Below are positions 18,238 to 26,946 of a stretch of DNA of 64,000 nucleotides, piece by piece. The notes under the pieces were generated by a model. That model ran no database searches. It was given only the letters and a program-made list of their open reading frames with translations, and was not told the origin of the DNA. Numbering within the stretch: position 1 is the stretch's first letter; each line of letters starts with the position of its first letter. The stretch is from Undibacterium pigrum (lineage in GTDB: Bacteria > Pseudomonadota > Gammaproteobacteria > Burkholderiales > Burkholderiaceae_D): contig NZ_QJKB01000001.1 in NCBI RefSeq assembly GCF_003201815.1, positions 1,116,001-1,180,000 on the forward strand, written 5' to 3'. Made by a program: the position numbers and the translations under genes.

Positions 18238-19407
18238 TTATTTCAGTTGATCATTCAACAATTGCAGGATTTTCTCTGCCACTGGTGAAGAGTCTACTTT
18301 GCCATCGCTATTGTGTACCGACACCAGGCTGATGTCGCCACTGGCGGCATTCTTGACCTGGATACGGTATTTCTGTGCATTTTTTGTCGCATCGCTGGAA
18401 GAACCGAACGAGAACAGGCGCGAGAAGAAGCCTTCGCTTGCACCTTTGGTCTTGGCATCAATGTCCTGGTCAACATAACGGACAAAATACAAACCTTGTG
18501 AGCGGTCACGGTCTTCCACTGTAAAGCCTATGCGATCCAGCGCCAGACCTACCCTGCGCCAGGAGCGGTCAAATGCCTCATCGACTTCAACATAGGTTTT
18601 GCCATCGTTTTTCAGCAATTGCGAACGAGCCTTGCCAGGTGCACTAGGCGCAGCCACTGCAGTTTTTGCTTTTTCACCGTCACTACCCAGGCGTACCATC
18701 AGGCGGGACAGGAATTCTGCTTCCAGGCCAGGATCAACTGCACGAGGTGTCCAAACCGTACCATCTTTTTGTGCACCAACCAGCACTTCTTGCGCGCCGC
18801 GATGGCTGATGTAGATTTCTACCTCGCCATTTGCACCACGTTCAAGACGGGTACGGAATTTATCCCGTTCGCCTGTGGAATACAGAGAGTCAAGTACTTT
18901 GCCCAAGGTATTGCGGATGATGTCCTGAGGGATTTTGGCGCGATTTTCTGCCCAGTCGGTTTCCATGACACCAGCTTCCTGATTTTCTACATTGATCAGG
19001 AAACCCAGCTCTTGCCAAAAGTCTTTCAACTGTGGCCACAGAGATTCAGGCGTGTCTTTTACCACCAGCCAGCGAGTCGTGCCATTACGCTCTATGCGCA
19101 TGTTCTGGACTTGCTTGGCAGCGACTACGCCGCTATTGCCACTGCTGGCAACTTTATTTCCTTTTTCCAGATTGTAACTGGATGCTGTAGCACTGCTTTT
19201 GTTTGCTTCAGGGATGGAAAAACGATTATCGCGACGAATTTGCGTCAAATCAGGTGGCACCTCCAAAGATGCCGACGTTGTTTTACTGGCGCTTCTATAG
19301 TCGATCTTGTTAGGTTCGAGAATATTGCCTATTGAACTACAGCCAGTCAAACCTGCCAGCGCTAATGCGCCTATGATGCCGTTTTTAGCAACAAAGCTTT
19401 TTGCCAT
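18238..19407 (-). CDS. bamC: Outer membrane protein assembly factor BamC
   Basis: Lipoprotein subunit of the BAM complex that inserts beta-barrels into the outer membrane. The product starts MAKSFVAKNGIIG and has lipobox L-T-G-C at about residue 22. An unstructured stretch follows, including NKIDYRS of the BamD-binding lasso, then two helix-grip domains (about 100-220 and 265-385). The start at 19407 follows AGGGAC by 6 bases; the longer frame to 19434 is unlikely because it would extend the signal n-region. It lies downstream of dapA on the same strand, the same dapA-bamC order as in E. coli. Confidence 0.92.
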   Translation of the reverse strand: MAKSFVAKNGIIGALALAGLTGCSSIGNILEPNKIDYRSASKTTSASLEVPPDLTQIRRDNRFSIPEANKSSATASSYNLEKGNKVASSGNSGVVAAKQVQNMRIERNGTTRWLVVKDTPESLWPQLKDFWQELGFLINVENQEAGVMETDWAENRAKIPQDIIRNTLGKVLDSLYSTGERDKFRTRLERGANGEVEIYISHRGAQEVLVGAQKDGTVWTPRAVDPGLEAEFLSRLMVRLGSDGEKAKTAVAAPSAPGKARSQLLKNDGKTYVEVDEAFDRSWRRVGLALDRIGFTVEDRDRSQGLYFVRYVDQDIDAKTKGASEGFFSRLFSFGSSSDATKNAQKYRIQVKNAASGDISLVSVHNSDGKVDSSPVAEKILQLLNDQLK

Positions 19408-19484
19408 GTGAAAGTCCCTACGAATTATTATCAATTAAAACTGCGTGAAGCAAACGTGCGAGTTACCTAGCCGTTCAAAGGAAG

Positions 19485-20369
19485 TCATTGTAATACACCA
19501 GCTTCACGCATCGCTGCGCGAACGGTTTCATGATATTGCTCAGCCATCGTCACCAAAGGCAAACGCAGACCGGTTGGTATCAAACCCATTTCCACCATGG
19601 CCCACTTCACTGGCAATGGATTGGGTTCAATAAACAATTTATTGTGCAAGGGAATCAGGCGGTTATTGATGGCAATGGCTTCCTTGACATCACCACGCAT
19701 GGCGGCCGCACACAATTCATGCATGGCTTTGGGAGCTACATTGGCTGTCACCGAGATATTACCCTTGCCGCCGTACAGCATCAGCGCGACTGCCGTTGCA
19801 TCATCACCGGAATAGACGGCGAACGAAGCTGGTGCCAGGCGTATCAGGTCGGTACCACGGGCAATATTACCCGTTGCATCCTTGACACCAATAATGCCAG
19901 GAACTTGCGCCAGACGCAGTATAGTCTCATTCGACATGTCTGCCACTGTACGACCAGGAACATTGTACAAAATGACAGGAATATCAACAGATTCAGCAAT
20001 TTTCTTGAAGTGCTGGTACATGCCTTCCTGGGTAGGACGGTTGTAGTAAGGCACGACTTGTAAAGAGGCATCAGCACCAGCCTGTTTCGCGAACTTGGTC
20101 AGGGCAATGGCTTCTTCAGTGGAGTTACCGCCAGAACCGGCGATGATAGGGATACGTTTATTGGCATGCTCAACAGCCACGCGTATCAGTTCACAATGTT
20201 CCTCAACAGTAACAGTAGGTGATTCACCTGTCGTGCCAACGATCACGATGCCATCTGTACCTTCGGCAATATGCCAGTCTATCAATTTGCGCAAACATGG
20301 CAAATCAAGACTGCCATCTGCATGCATGGGGGTTACGATCGCAACCAGACTACCCTGAATCTTTGTCAT
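19485..20369 (-). CDS. dapA: 4-hydroxy-tetrahydrodipicolinate synthase
   Basis: Condenses pyruvate and aspartate semialdehyde, first committed step of lysine and diaminopimelate synthesis. It is 294 residues, the standard TIM-barrel length. GTTGESPTV near residue 46, [15 protein letters not shown] near residue 110 with the active-site Tyr, and GVKDATGN near residue 163 with the Schiff-base Lys are all present. It is upstream of bamC in the same direction, 77 bp apart, probably one transcript. Confidence 0.97.
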   Translation of the reverse strand: MTKIQGSLVAIVTPMHADGSLDLPCLRKLIDWHIAEGTDGIVIVGTTGESPTVTVEEHCELIRVAVEHANKRIPIIAGSGGNSTEEAIALTKFAKQAGADASLQVVPYYNRPTQEGMYQHFKKIAESVDIPVILYNVPGRTVADMSNETILRLAQVPGIIGVKDATGNIARGTDLIRLAPASFAVYSGDDATAVALMLYGGKGNISVTANVAPKAMHELCAAAMRGDVKEAIAINNRLIPLHNKLFIEPNPLPVKWAMVEMGLIPTGLRLPLVTMAEQYHETVRAAMREAGVLQ

Positions 20370-20468
20370 GTTAATGCAAGAAAAAAGTAAAACCCTGATT
20401 GTAGCGGATACACTGCTGGTCGGGGCGCAAATAGCTGGAATAAGCCTCTAAACTTGTAGGCATTTGCT

Positions 20469-21062
20469 TCAAAGCTTATCCAAAGCACTGATTTTTCCAG
20501 CTTTTCTGGCACAAATACGCTGCACCATGGCTGGTTTGGGCTGCTCTACATAGCCATCCTCGTAAGCGATAATGCTCATCTCCACCTGGGGATTAGACTG
20601 CATTTGCTCAAGAAGTTCGCCGGGGCGTAATAAAAAAGCAGGATTAGAGGGTTTACCAAAATTTTCATTGCCAGCAGCAAAGGTTTCGTAAATCAGTATG
20701 CCGTCCGGCTTCAAACTGCTGAGCAAGTGCGGAAATAATTGGCGGTGCAGATAATTGCAGACGATGATGGCAGCAAAACTATGCTCAGCAAATGGCCAGT
20801 CATAACCGACCTCGCCATACTCCAGATCATGTAGCTGTGTTTCTATGCCAGCCGCATGCAAGGCCAGGAAGCCCTGATCACTTTTATCCAGACCCAGAAC
20901 AGACAGCCCTGAGTCATGCAGGTAAAAGCTATTTCTGCCGCTACCACAGGCCAGATCCAGTACTTTCCCATTCTGCGCCTTCAACAAATGAGAAAACCGC
21001 TTTAACCAGAGAGAAGGCGTAGCAGCCTGATGCACACCACTCTCATCATGTTTCACCTGCAT
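20469..21062 (-). CDS. Class I SAM-dependent methyltransferase, TehB-like
   Basis: Methyltransferase of about 197 residues. Motif I VLDLACGSGRNSFYL lies near residue 35, an acidic post-I residue in GLDKSD follows, and the motif IV region is IIVCNYLHRQLF. The C-terminal part (FLLRPGELLEQM) is typical of the tellurite-resistance TehB-like group, whose natural substrates are mostly unknown. The start at 21062 is chosen because a G-rich Shine-Dalgarno sits about 9 bases upstream; an ATG at 21071 abuts it. It follows the degenerate site-2 protease gene on the same strand. Confidence 0.8.
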   Translation of the reverse strand: MQVKHDESGVHQAATPSLWLKRFSHLLKAQNGKVLDLACGSGRNSFYLHDSGLSVLGLDKSDQGFLALHAAGIETQLHDLEYGEVGYDWPFAEHSFAAIIVCNYLHRQLFPHLLSSLKPDGILIYETFAAGNENFGKPSNPAFLLRPGELLEQMQSNPQVEMSIIAYEDGYVEQPKPAMVQRICARKAGKISALDKL

Positions 21063-21090
21063 CGTCAACATCCCCCCTAAAACCGCAGAC

Positions 21091-21750
21091 TCAAGTCAGC
21101 AAGGCGATAAAAGGTGATGCCAGCAACTGCAAAACATAGCTGCCCACAGTCATCAAAGGAACCATCCAGTACTGCAAAACATGAAGCAAGGCCAGACCTA
21201 TGAGGATAAAGAAACAGTAAGGCTCTATCTTTGCATACTTATAGGCCTGGGCATGAGGCAACAGGCTCAATATAATCTGTCCGCCAGCCAGAGGTGGGAT
21301 AGGCAATAAATGAAACGCAAACATGGCGAGGTTGGTCAGCACACCCGCACGTGCCATTTTTGAGAAAAACGGTTCTTCGACAGACAGTGCGACAAGCAGG
21401 ATGGACAACAACATCCATGCAAAACCCATGAGCAGATTAACTGCAGGACCAGACAAGGCTATCCATTTCAAATTCTTTTTTGGATCGCGCAACATGGAGT
21501 AATTGAGTGGCATGGGTTTGGCATAACCAAACAAGAATGCGCCCTGCGTCACCAGATAAAGAACCACAGGTATGACCAGCGTACCCATGGGATCGATATG
21601 CACCATGGGATTAAAACTCAAGCGCCCTTGCGCCTGCGCGGTTGTGTCACCAAAGTAGCGCGCCGCATAGCCACGCGCCGCCTCATACAGGGTAATGGCA
21701 AAAACAACGGGCAAGGCATAAACCAGGACGGTTTGTATCAGTTCATTCAT
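21091..21750 (-). CDS. Site-2 protease (M50) homologue lacking the zinc ligands
   Basis: Polytopic inner-membrane protein of 219 residues with the layout of small bacterial M50 proteases: membrane segments around 7-25, 55-75, 95-120, 135-150, 170-190 and 195-215. The metal-binding HExxH is replaced by Y-E-A-A-R at residues 22-26 and the usual PPLDGG aspartate is Ala155 (IPPLAGG), so all three canonical zinc ligands are gone. The rest of the fold (HIDPMG, LSGPAVNLLMG, LLPIPPL) is conserved and the frame is intact, suggesting a retained pseudoprotease. It sits between yciO and the methyltransferase, a place where active site-2 proteases are often found in related genomes. Confidence 0.82.
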   Translation of the reverse strand: MNELIQTVLVYALPVVFAITLYEAARGYAARYFGDTTAQAQGRLSFNPMVHIDPMGTLVIPVVLYLVTQGAFLFGYAKPMPLNYSMLRDPKKNLKWIALSGPAVNLLMGFAWMLLSILLVALSVEEPFFSKMARAGVLTNLAMFAFHLLPIPPLAGGQIILSLLPHAQAYKYAKIEPYCFFILIGLALLHVLQYWMVPLMTVGSYVLQLLASPFIALLT

Positions 21751-21824
21751 GTATCAGCTCTATTTGTTCTAAGTGGTTAGAATGCAAGAAAATTTTCAGT
21801 TGCACTATCGGTCGAACTGAGGGA

Positions 21825-22448
21825 TTACAGCCCAAACAAGGCAACGTCACCGCGTCCCTGGCGCACCAGCCCAGGTGCATCCCCGGTCATATCGATCACC
21901 GTGGTTGGCACCAGGCTGCAGGCACCACCATCAATGACCAGATCGACGAGCTTCGCCAGCCTGTCCCTGACTTGCTCAGGATCAGTCAAAGGCTCTTCTT
22001 CATCTGGCAGTATCAGTGTCGTACCCAGCAAAGGCTGCTTCAACTCTTCCAGCAAGGCGTGGGTGATGGAATTTTCAGGCACGCGCAGGCCTATGGTCTT
22101 GCGTGATGGATGACTCAGGCGACGCGGCACTTCCTTGGTCGCTTCGAGTATGAAAGTGTACGGCCCTGGCGTTGCCGCTTTCAACATGCGGTACTGGCGA
22201 TTGTCGACCTTGGCATACAGAGAAATTTCTGACAGGTCGCGGCACAGCAAGGTCAGATGATGTTTTTCATCGACACCACGAATTTTGCGCAGGCGCGTAA
22301 CCGCATCCTTGTCGTCCAGGTGACATACCAGGGCATAACAAGAGTCAGTAGGCAAGGCAACGATGCCGCCATTATCGATAATCTGCACTGCCTGCTTGAT
22401 CAGTCTCAGTTGCGGATTATCAGGATGAATTTGAAAAAATTGGCTCAT
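21825..22448 (-). CDS. yciO: YciO-type Sua5/YrdC-family protein
   Basis: YrdC-fold protein of 207 residues. The N-terminus MSQFFQIHPDNPQLRLIKQA and the block LLCRDLSEISLYAKVDN closely resemble E. coli YciO as I remember it, rather than TsaC/Sua5. True threonylcarbamoyl-AMP synthases make the t6A37 precursor; YciO proteins have only weak or uncertain activity of this type, so t6A synthesis should not be assumed. It follows htpX and the hairpin at 22450 on the same strand. Confidence 0.85.
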   Translation of the reverse strand: MSQFFQIHPDNPQLRLIKQAVQIIDNGGIVALPTDSCYALVCHLDDKDAVTRLRKIRGVDEKHHLTLLCRDLSEISLYAKVDNRQYRMLKAATPGPYTFILEATKEVPRRLSHPSRKTIGLRVPENSITHALLEELKQPLLGTTLILPDEEEPLTDPEQVRDRLAKLVDLVIDGGACSLVPTTVIDMTGDAPGLVRQGRGDVALFGL

Positions 22449-22449
22449 A

Positions 22450-22481
22450 AAAAGAAGAAAGGCGGTAGCTCTGCTACCGCC
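22450..22481 (-). terminator. Rho-independent terminator of htpX
   Basis: GGCGGTAGC / GCTACCGCC stem with a 3-base loop; on the minus strand it is followed by TTTCTTCTTTTT. It lies between htpX and yciO and ends just before the yciO start codon. Confidence 0.8.
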
Positions 22482-22501
22482 GCAAAATTAATTACCGAAA
22501 A

Positions 22502-23377
22502 TTAACGCATATTTTGCAATGCGGCAATACGTTGTTCCAGCGGAGGATGGGTAGAAAACAAAGCACTCCAGCCTGATTTATCACTAATGCCTGATGCTGC
22601 CATGGATTGTGGCAATGCGCCCGGCTGCATACCCCCCAGCCTTGCCAAAGCGTGCATCATGGGTTGGCGGTTGCCCAGCAATTTGGCTGAACCCGCATCT
22701 GCACGAAATTCTCGTTGACGCGAAAACCAGGCAACAATCAAAGAAGCAGCGATCCCGAACAGTATCTCACATACAAATACGGTGATCATATAGCCTATGC
22801 CAGGCCTGTCGTCATTACCATTGCGAAATACTGCTTTATCGATAGCATAACCAACCACCCGCGCCAGGAAAACCACAAAAGTATTCACTACACCCTGTAT
22901 CAAAGTCATGGTCACCATGTCGCCATTGGCGATATGGGCAACTTCATGCCCCAGTACAGCTTCCACTTCTTCCCGCGTCATACCTTCAAGCAAACCGGTG
23001 GAAACAGCTACCAGGGCAGAATTTTTAAAAGCGCCGGTGGCAAAGGCATTCGCTTCACCATTATATATCGCCACTTCTGGCATACCGATGCCAGCTCTCT
23101 CAGAGAGAGTTTTCACAGTATTCACCAGCCAGAACTCTGTCGATGTAGAGGGTGACTCTATCACCTTGGCACCAGTTGACCATTTTGCCATGGGCTTACT
23201 GATCAACAGGGAGAAAATGGCACCAGTAAAACCAACTACCAGAGAAAATACCAGCAGGGTCGACAGTTGCAGCCCATTAGCCGTTAAAAACCGGTTAACG
23301 CCCAGTAAAGACAAGACCACGGACATGACGGCAACAACCGCCAGATTTGTCAGCAAAAACAGGACTATACGTTTCAT
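22502..23377 (-). CDS. htpX: Protease HtpX
   Basis: Zinc metalloprotease of the inner membrane (M48B) that degrades damaged membrane proteins. It has 291 residues with two N-terminal membrane segments (about 5-23 and 33-57), the active-site [10 protein letters not shown] near residue 145, two further membrane segments (about 160-178 and 192-217), and the third zinc ligand Glu in [12 protein letters not shown]. The first gene of the following terminator-bounded unit is yciO. No CpxR or sigma-32 site was recognised. Confidence 0.96.
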   Translation of the reverse strand: MKRIVLFLLTNLAVVAVMSVVLSLLGVNRFLTANGLQLSTLLVFSLVVGFTGAIFSLLISKPMAKWSTGAKVIESPSTSTEFWLVNTVKTLSERAGIGMPEVAIYNGEANAFATGAFKNSALVAVSTGLLEGMTREEVEAVLGHEVAHIANGDMVTMTLIQGVVNTFVVFLARVVGYAIDKAVFRNGNDDRPGIGYMITVFVCEILFGIAASLIVAWFSRQREFRADAGSAKLLGNRQPMMHALARLGGMQPGALPQSMAASGISDKSGWSALFSTHPPLEQRIAALQNMR

Positions 23378-23440
23378 GAAGACCTCCCTTGGAGAATTAC
23401 ACGATTAATGCCCTGTTAAATATGGCTTAAGCCAGCGTTT

Positions 23441-24295
23441 TCAAGGCAGCGACCATTGTTCCCACACTGGTTTTGCCATTTTTGGTAAAGCTGGCAAACG
23501 ACCTATGTCGACTTCTGCATCCTGCGGAGAATGAAAGTCCGAGCCACGTGAAGACAAGAAACCGTAATGAGCAGCAATCCTGGTGTACTCATCATATTGA
23601 TCGACCGAGTGACTTCCTGTGACGGTTTCTATGGCAATGCCGCCAAGGTTTTTAAATTCAGTGAAAAAGGCATCATATGCCAGCGGGCTAAGGTCATAGC
23701 GTCCCGGATGCGCCACCACGGCCACGCCACCAGCACCGCGTATCCAGCCCACTGCCTCACTCAGGCTAGCCCAGCGGTGTGGCACGAAACCAGGCTTGCC
23801 ATCTGCCAGGTAATGTCTGAAGACATCGGATACTGTCGCGCAGACACCGATCTCAACCAGGTAACGGGCAAAATGAGAACGTGAAATCAAATCTGGATTG
23901 CCGACGTATTTAAGCGCGCCCTCATAGCTGTTCTCTATCCCAGCCTTGCTTGACAGTTCGGCAGCCATATCCCGCGCCCTGCGCTCACGGCCAGAGCGGG
24001 TTTGTGCCAGGCCATTGACCAGATCAGGATTGGTTTCGTCGAGATTAAGGCCGACGATGTGGATAGTCTTACCAGCCCAGGTGATAGAAATTTCTACACC
24101 AGGAATATAAATCATCCCCAGGTCAAGAGCCGCTTCGCGCGCCTCGGGAATGCCACGCACTTCATCATGATCAGTTAAGGCCCAGACATCGACACCATTG
24201 GTTTTGGCGCGTGCGGCAAGTTGAGCTGGTGCCAGCACGCCATCAGAGACGATGGAATGGCTATGCAAATCGGCATTTAATTCTGGAGATAACAT
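23441..24295 (-). CDS. PHP-domain phosphoesterase (3',5'-nucleoside bisphosphate phosphatase / RNase AM type)
   Basis: Metal-dependent phosphoesterase of about 285 residues, related to E. coli RnmA (YciV/TrpH), which removes 5' nucleotides from small RNAs and dephosphorylates pAp. Metal ligands are visible in ADLHSHSIVSDG near the N-terminus, LTDHDEV, PGVEIS, VAHPGRY and the C-terminal GSDFH. The start is uncertain: 24331 would add a hydrophobic 12-residue leader that is odd for a cytosolic enzyme, so the internal ATG at 24295 (MLSPELNADLHSHS) is preferred, although neither has a clear ribosome-binding site. Confidence 0.85.
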   Translation of the reverse strand: MLSPELNADLHSHSIVSDGVLAPAQLAARAKTNGVDVWALTDHDEVRGIPEAREAALDLGMIYIPGVEISITWAGKTIHIVGLNLDETNPDLVNGLAQTRSGRERRARDMAAELSSKAGIENSYEGALKYVGNPDLISRSHFARYLVEIGVCATVSDVFRHYLADGKPGFVPHRWASLSEAVGWIRGAGGVAVVAHPGRYDLSPLAYDAFFTEFKNLGGIAIETVTGSHSVDQYDEYTRIAAHYGFLSSRGSDFHSPQDAEVDIGRLPALPKMAKPVWEQWSLP

Positions 24296-24409
24296 GATGA
24301 ATACGATGAAAATCAGGCTGACGGTCTTCATCTTTCCCCGGACTGCCTGTTTTAGCCAGGAATTACTTGCCTATGCACCGCCTTATGCAAGTATTGTACT
24401 CTTCGTGAC

Positions 24410-24435
24410 AGGATCGTGCTGCACTGCACGATCCT
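24410..24435. terminator. Stem-loop downstream of the TonB-receptor gene
   Basis: AGGATCGTGC / GCACGATCCT, a perfect 10-bp stem with a 6-base loop. The T-rich side is on the plus strand. On the minus strand, where the receptor gene ends 19 bp away, no clear T-run follows. Confidence 0.5.
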
Positions 24436-24453
24436 TTGTATTTATGGCATGAC

Positions 24454-26769
24454 TTACAGTTTCATCTCTACACGCAAAGTCCAGGTGGTGTAGGTTTTGG
24501 ATGTGTTGTAATCAATACGGTTGAGTGAGTCAGAGTTAATGATACTGCCGCTCTGATAATCATTAGCCCGCAGATTATTGGCAGACAAACGCACTTGCAA
24601 GTTCGGGCTGAATTTCCACAAACCATACAGATCAAGCTGGCGCTTTATACCTGTCTGATTGATCTGGATATTGCTGCTTTGTATCTCATAGGCAGGCGTC
24701 CAGTTGATATTGCCACCTACCGTCAGCGGAATCCCTGCTGGACGATAATCGAGGCCAAAATTGGCAGTTTGCGTAGGCTGCTGGTCAAGGCGATTATTCG
24801 GTCCCTTGATGTCATCCACACTGGACCAGAAATGACTATAGTTGCTGCGTACATCAATAGCCGGGCCATCCGGGAAGAATTCCTGCAATTGAAATTTCGC
24901 TTCCAGTTCTATGCCTTTGGTCGTTGCGTGACCAATGTTCACGGGCTTGGACACTTGACGCGGTTTGTATTTACCATCAGTCGTATCCAAAACTTGAACT
25001 TCCTCTGTGTTTCTGCGAATCAGATTATCAATATTTCTGACAAAAAAATTGGCACTGACTATACCCGCCCGTGTCAGGTAGTGTTCATAGGCGATATCAA
25101 TACCCTTGGACAGCTCTGGTTTCAAATATGGATTACCAGTACGGTCAGGACGAAAAACACTGTTCTGATTGGAAATACTGGTCACAGCGATCAAATCATT
25201 CAATGCTGGCGCGCGATAACTTTGCGTCAGGCTGGCCCTGATCTGGTCTTTGCCAGCGCCAGGAATACGCCAGACACCATGCAGGACCGGGCTCCAGACA
25301 CTGCTGGTATTTTCTATTGCCTGCCCTGCAACGGTGCTGCTGGTTCTGATGCCTTCCCAGCGCAAACCTGCGTAGGCAGAAAACTGTGCATTGATATCAA
25401 ACTCATCTTGCGCAAAAACTGCCAGGCGGCGGGTATTTGCATCCAGATTATCACCTGACTCTGCAAACTGCGCCTTGCCATTATCCAGCGAAATACGGGT
25501 CTGGCTGCGCTTGCCCATTTCCAGATCCCAGCCCGCCGCCAAAGTATGGCCTTCACCATAAGGCATGGTGAATTTACCACCAGTATTGATACTGCTGTCC
25601 CGGGTATTGTTGACGTCGCTGATCACGTCTATCTGCTTGCCATCCTTATCAAACTGGTAGCGCAAGGAATTGCTTTCCATCTTGCCGAGACCACCGCCAA
25701 ATCTGATATTCAGCTTCGAGTTATCTTCGAACTTATGCTGCCAGTTACCAAAACCGCGCAAGAACGTTGTCTCTGCACGAGCAGATCCGGTTGCCACTGC
25801 AAAATCATCAACAGTTTTCATGTCAGGGTCTGTTTTAGGAGTGCGATAAATTTCGCTCACCGTGCTTTGAGTACTGGAATCACTGCGTGAATTCATCAGG
25901 AATGGTTGCACCATCAAGGTGTCACCATTTTCAAACTTATAATTGAAACGCGGTGTCAGATGAATGCCCGTCGTTTTCCTATTGGTTTGATCATATTGAT
26001 TCTGTATCAAAGTCTGAGCGGGACGCTCAGCACCGTGGTCATAAGAATTGGTAAAAGTACTCCCTTCATCATGCTGACGATTCTGAAAAACAGAACCACT
26101 CAGTGCGTACGACAAGCTACCAATTTCACCAGGCACTGTCAGCGATACATTTGGTGCCAGCCTGCCCTCTTCATAAGCCAGCGACAATTTCAGATCGATA
26201 TCTTTTTGCTTGTACTCTTCACGCAAGACGATGTTGATGGTGCCGGCAATTGCCTGGGTACTGTATTCTGCAACTGAACCCCTGATAATTTCTATGCGTT
26301 CTACCTGATCAGGTGTCAGGCTGTCCATGGAAAAACCACGGGGCGCTCTTTCACCATTGAGTAATATCTGGGTATAGCCATTGCCCATGCCGCGCATGCG
26401 TATGTCACCACCACGGCCAGGACGCCCACCAACAGTAACGCCAGGCAAGCGCTTGAGCACTTCACCCAGGCTACTGTCGCCATTACGGTCCAGTTCTTCC
26501 CTGCCGAAAATAATCTTGGCGGCGGTGGATTGGCGGCGCTCTTCCTGGTCGCTACGGCCACCACTGATGGTGACTTTCTGTATTCCGTCGTTCGCAGGCG
26601 CTACTGCCTTCTTGTCCTCAGACTTGGCTTTAGGCTTGACGTTCTGCGTATTTTCTTCAGAATTTTTGGCAGGCTCGGATGAAGTCGTTTGCGCATAAGC
26701 AAATGAACTTACCGAGAAAACACTGGCGACTGCCAGTGTCAGAGTACGCAATCTTAATTGTGGATACAT
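24454..26769 (-). CDS. TonB-dependent outer-membrane receptor
   Basis: Outer-membrane active transporter of 771 residues. It has a cleavable signal peptide ending SSFAYAQ, a low-complexity Glu/Lys-rich spacer (about 35-65) and the sequence GIQKVTISGGR, probably the TonB-box region. A plug domain follows (about 75-190) with DIRMRGMGNGYTQILLNGERAP and VERIEIIRGS, then a long beta-barrel ending in a C-terminal aromatic-alternating strand (TTWTLRVEMKL). Substrate unknown; the plug resembles siderophore/haem-type receptors, but no Fur box or siderophore gene was seen. The ATG at 26769 is chosen over 26799 because it starts the signal peptide. Confidence 0.9.
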   Translation of the reverse strand: MYPQLRLRTLTLAVASVFSVSSFAYAQTTSSEPAKNSEENTQNVKPKAKSEDKKAVAPANDGIQKVTISGGRSDQEERRQSTAAKIIFGREELDRNGDSSLGEVLKRLPGVTVGGRPGRGGDIRMRGMGNGYTQILLNGERAPRGFSMDSLTPDQVERIEIIRGSVAEYSTQAIAGTINIVLREEYKQKDIDLKLSLAYEEGRLAPNVSLTVPGEIGSLSYALSGSVFQNRQHDEGSTFTNSYDHGAERPAQTLIQNQYDQTNRKTTGIHLTPRFNYKFENGDTLMVQPFLMNSRSDSSTQSTVSEIYRTPKTDPDMKTVDDFAVATGSARAETTFLRGFGNWQHKFEDNSKLNIRFGGGLGKMESNSLRYQFDKDGKQIDVISDVNNTRDSSINTGGKFTMPYGEGHTLAAGWDLEMGKRSQTRISLDNGKAQFAESGDNLDANTRRLAVFAQDEFDINAQFSAYAGLRWEGIRTSSTVAGQAIENTSSVWSPVLHGVWRIPGAGKDQIRASLTQSYRAPALNDLIAVTSISNQNSVFRPDRTGNPYLKPELSKGIDIAYEHYLTRAGIVSANFFVRNIDNLIRRNTEEVQVLDTTDGKYKPRQVSKPVNIGHATTKGIELEAKFQLQEFFPDGPAIDVRSNYSHFWSSVDDIKGPNNRLDQQPTQTANFGLDYRPAGIPLTVGGNINWTPAYEIQSSNIQINQTGIKRQLDLYGLWKFSPNLQVRLSANNLRANDYQSGSIINSDSLNRIDYNTSKTYTTWTLRVEMKL

Positions 26770-26946
26770 AGGCTTCAAACAAAAAACACAACACTGCATG
26801 AGCGCAAGCTAGTCCTGCGCTCTCATGCCAAGATTGTATTTTTAAGCAAGCCTGAATACCAGCGACGGCCGCCCGATATTTGTATGGAATTGAAACAGCA
26901 AGTCCATACCAGTTACTTTGCGATACCAGACAAGAACTGTGGTTAA

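Noticed and set aside
22461-22472. GGCGGTAGCTCT, a second ops-like match
   Set aside because: It is one arm of a perfect terminator hairpin downstream of htpX, which explains the sequence fully.
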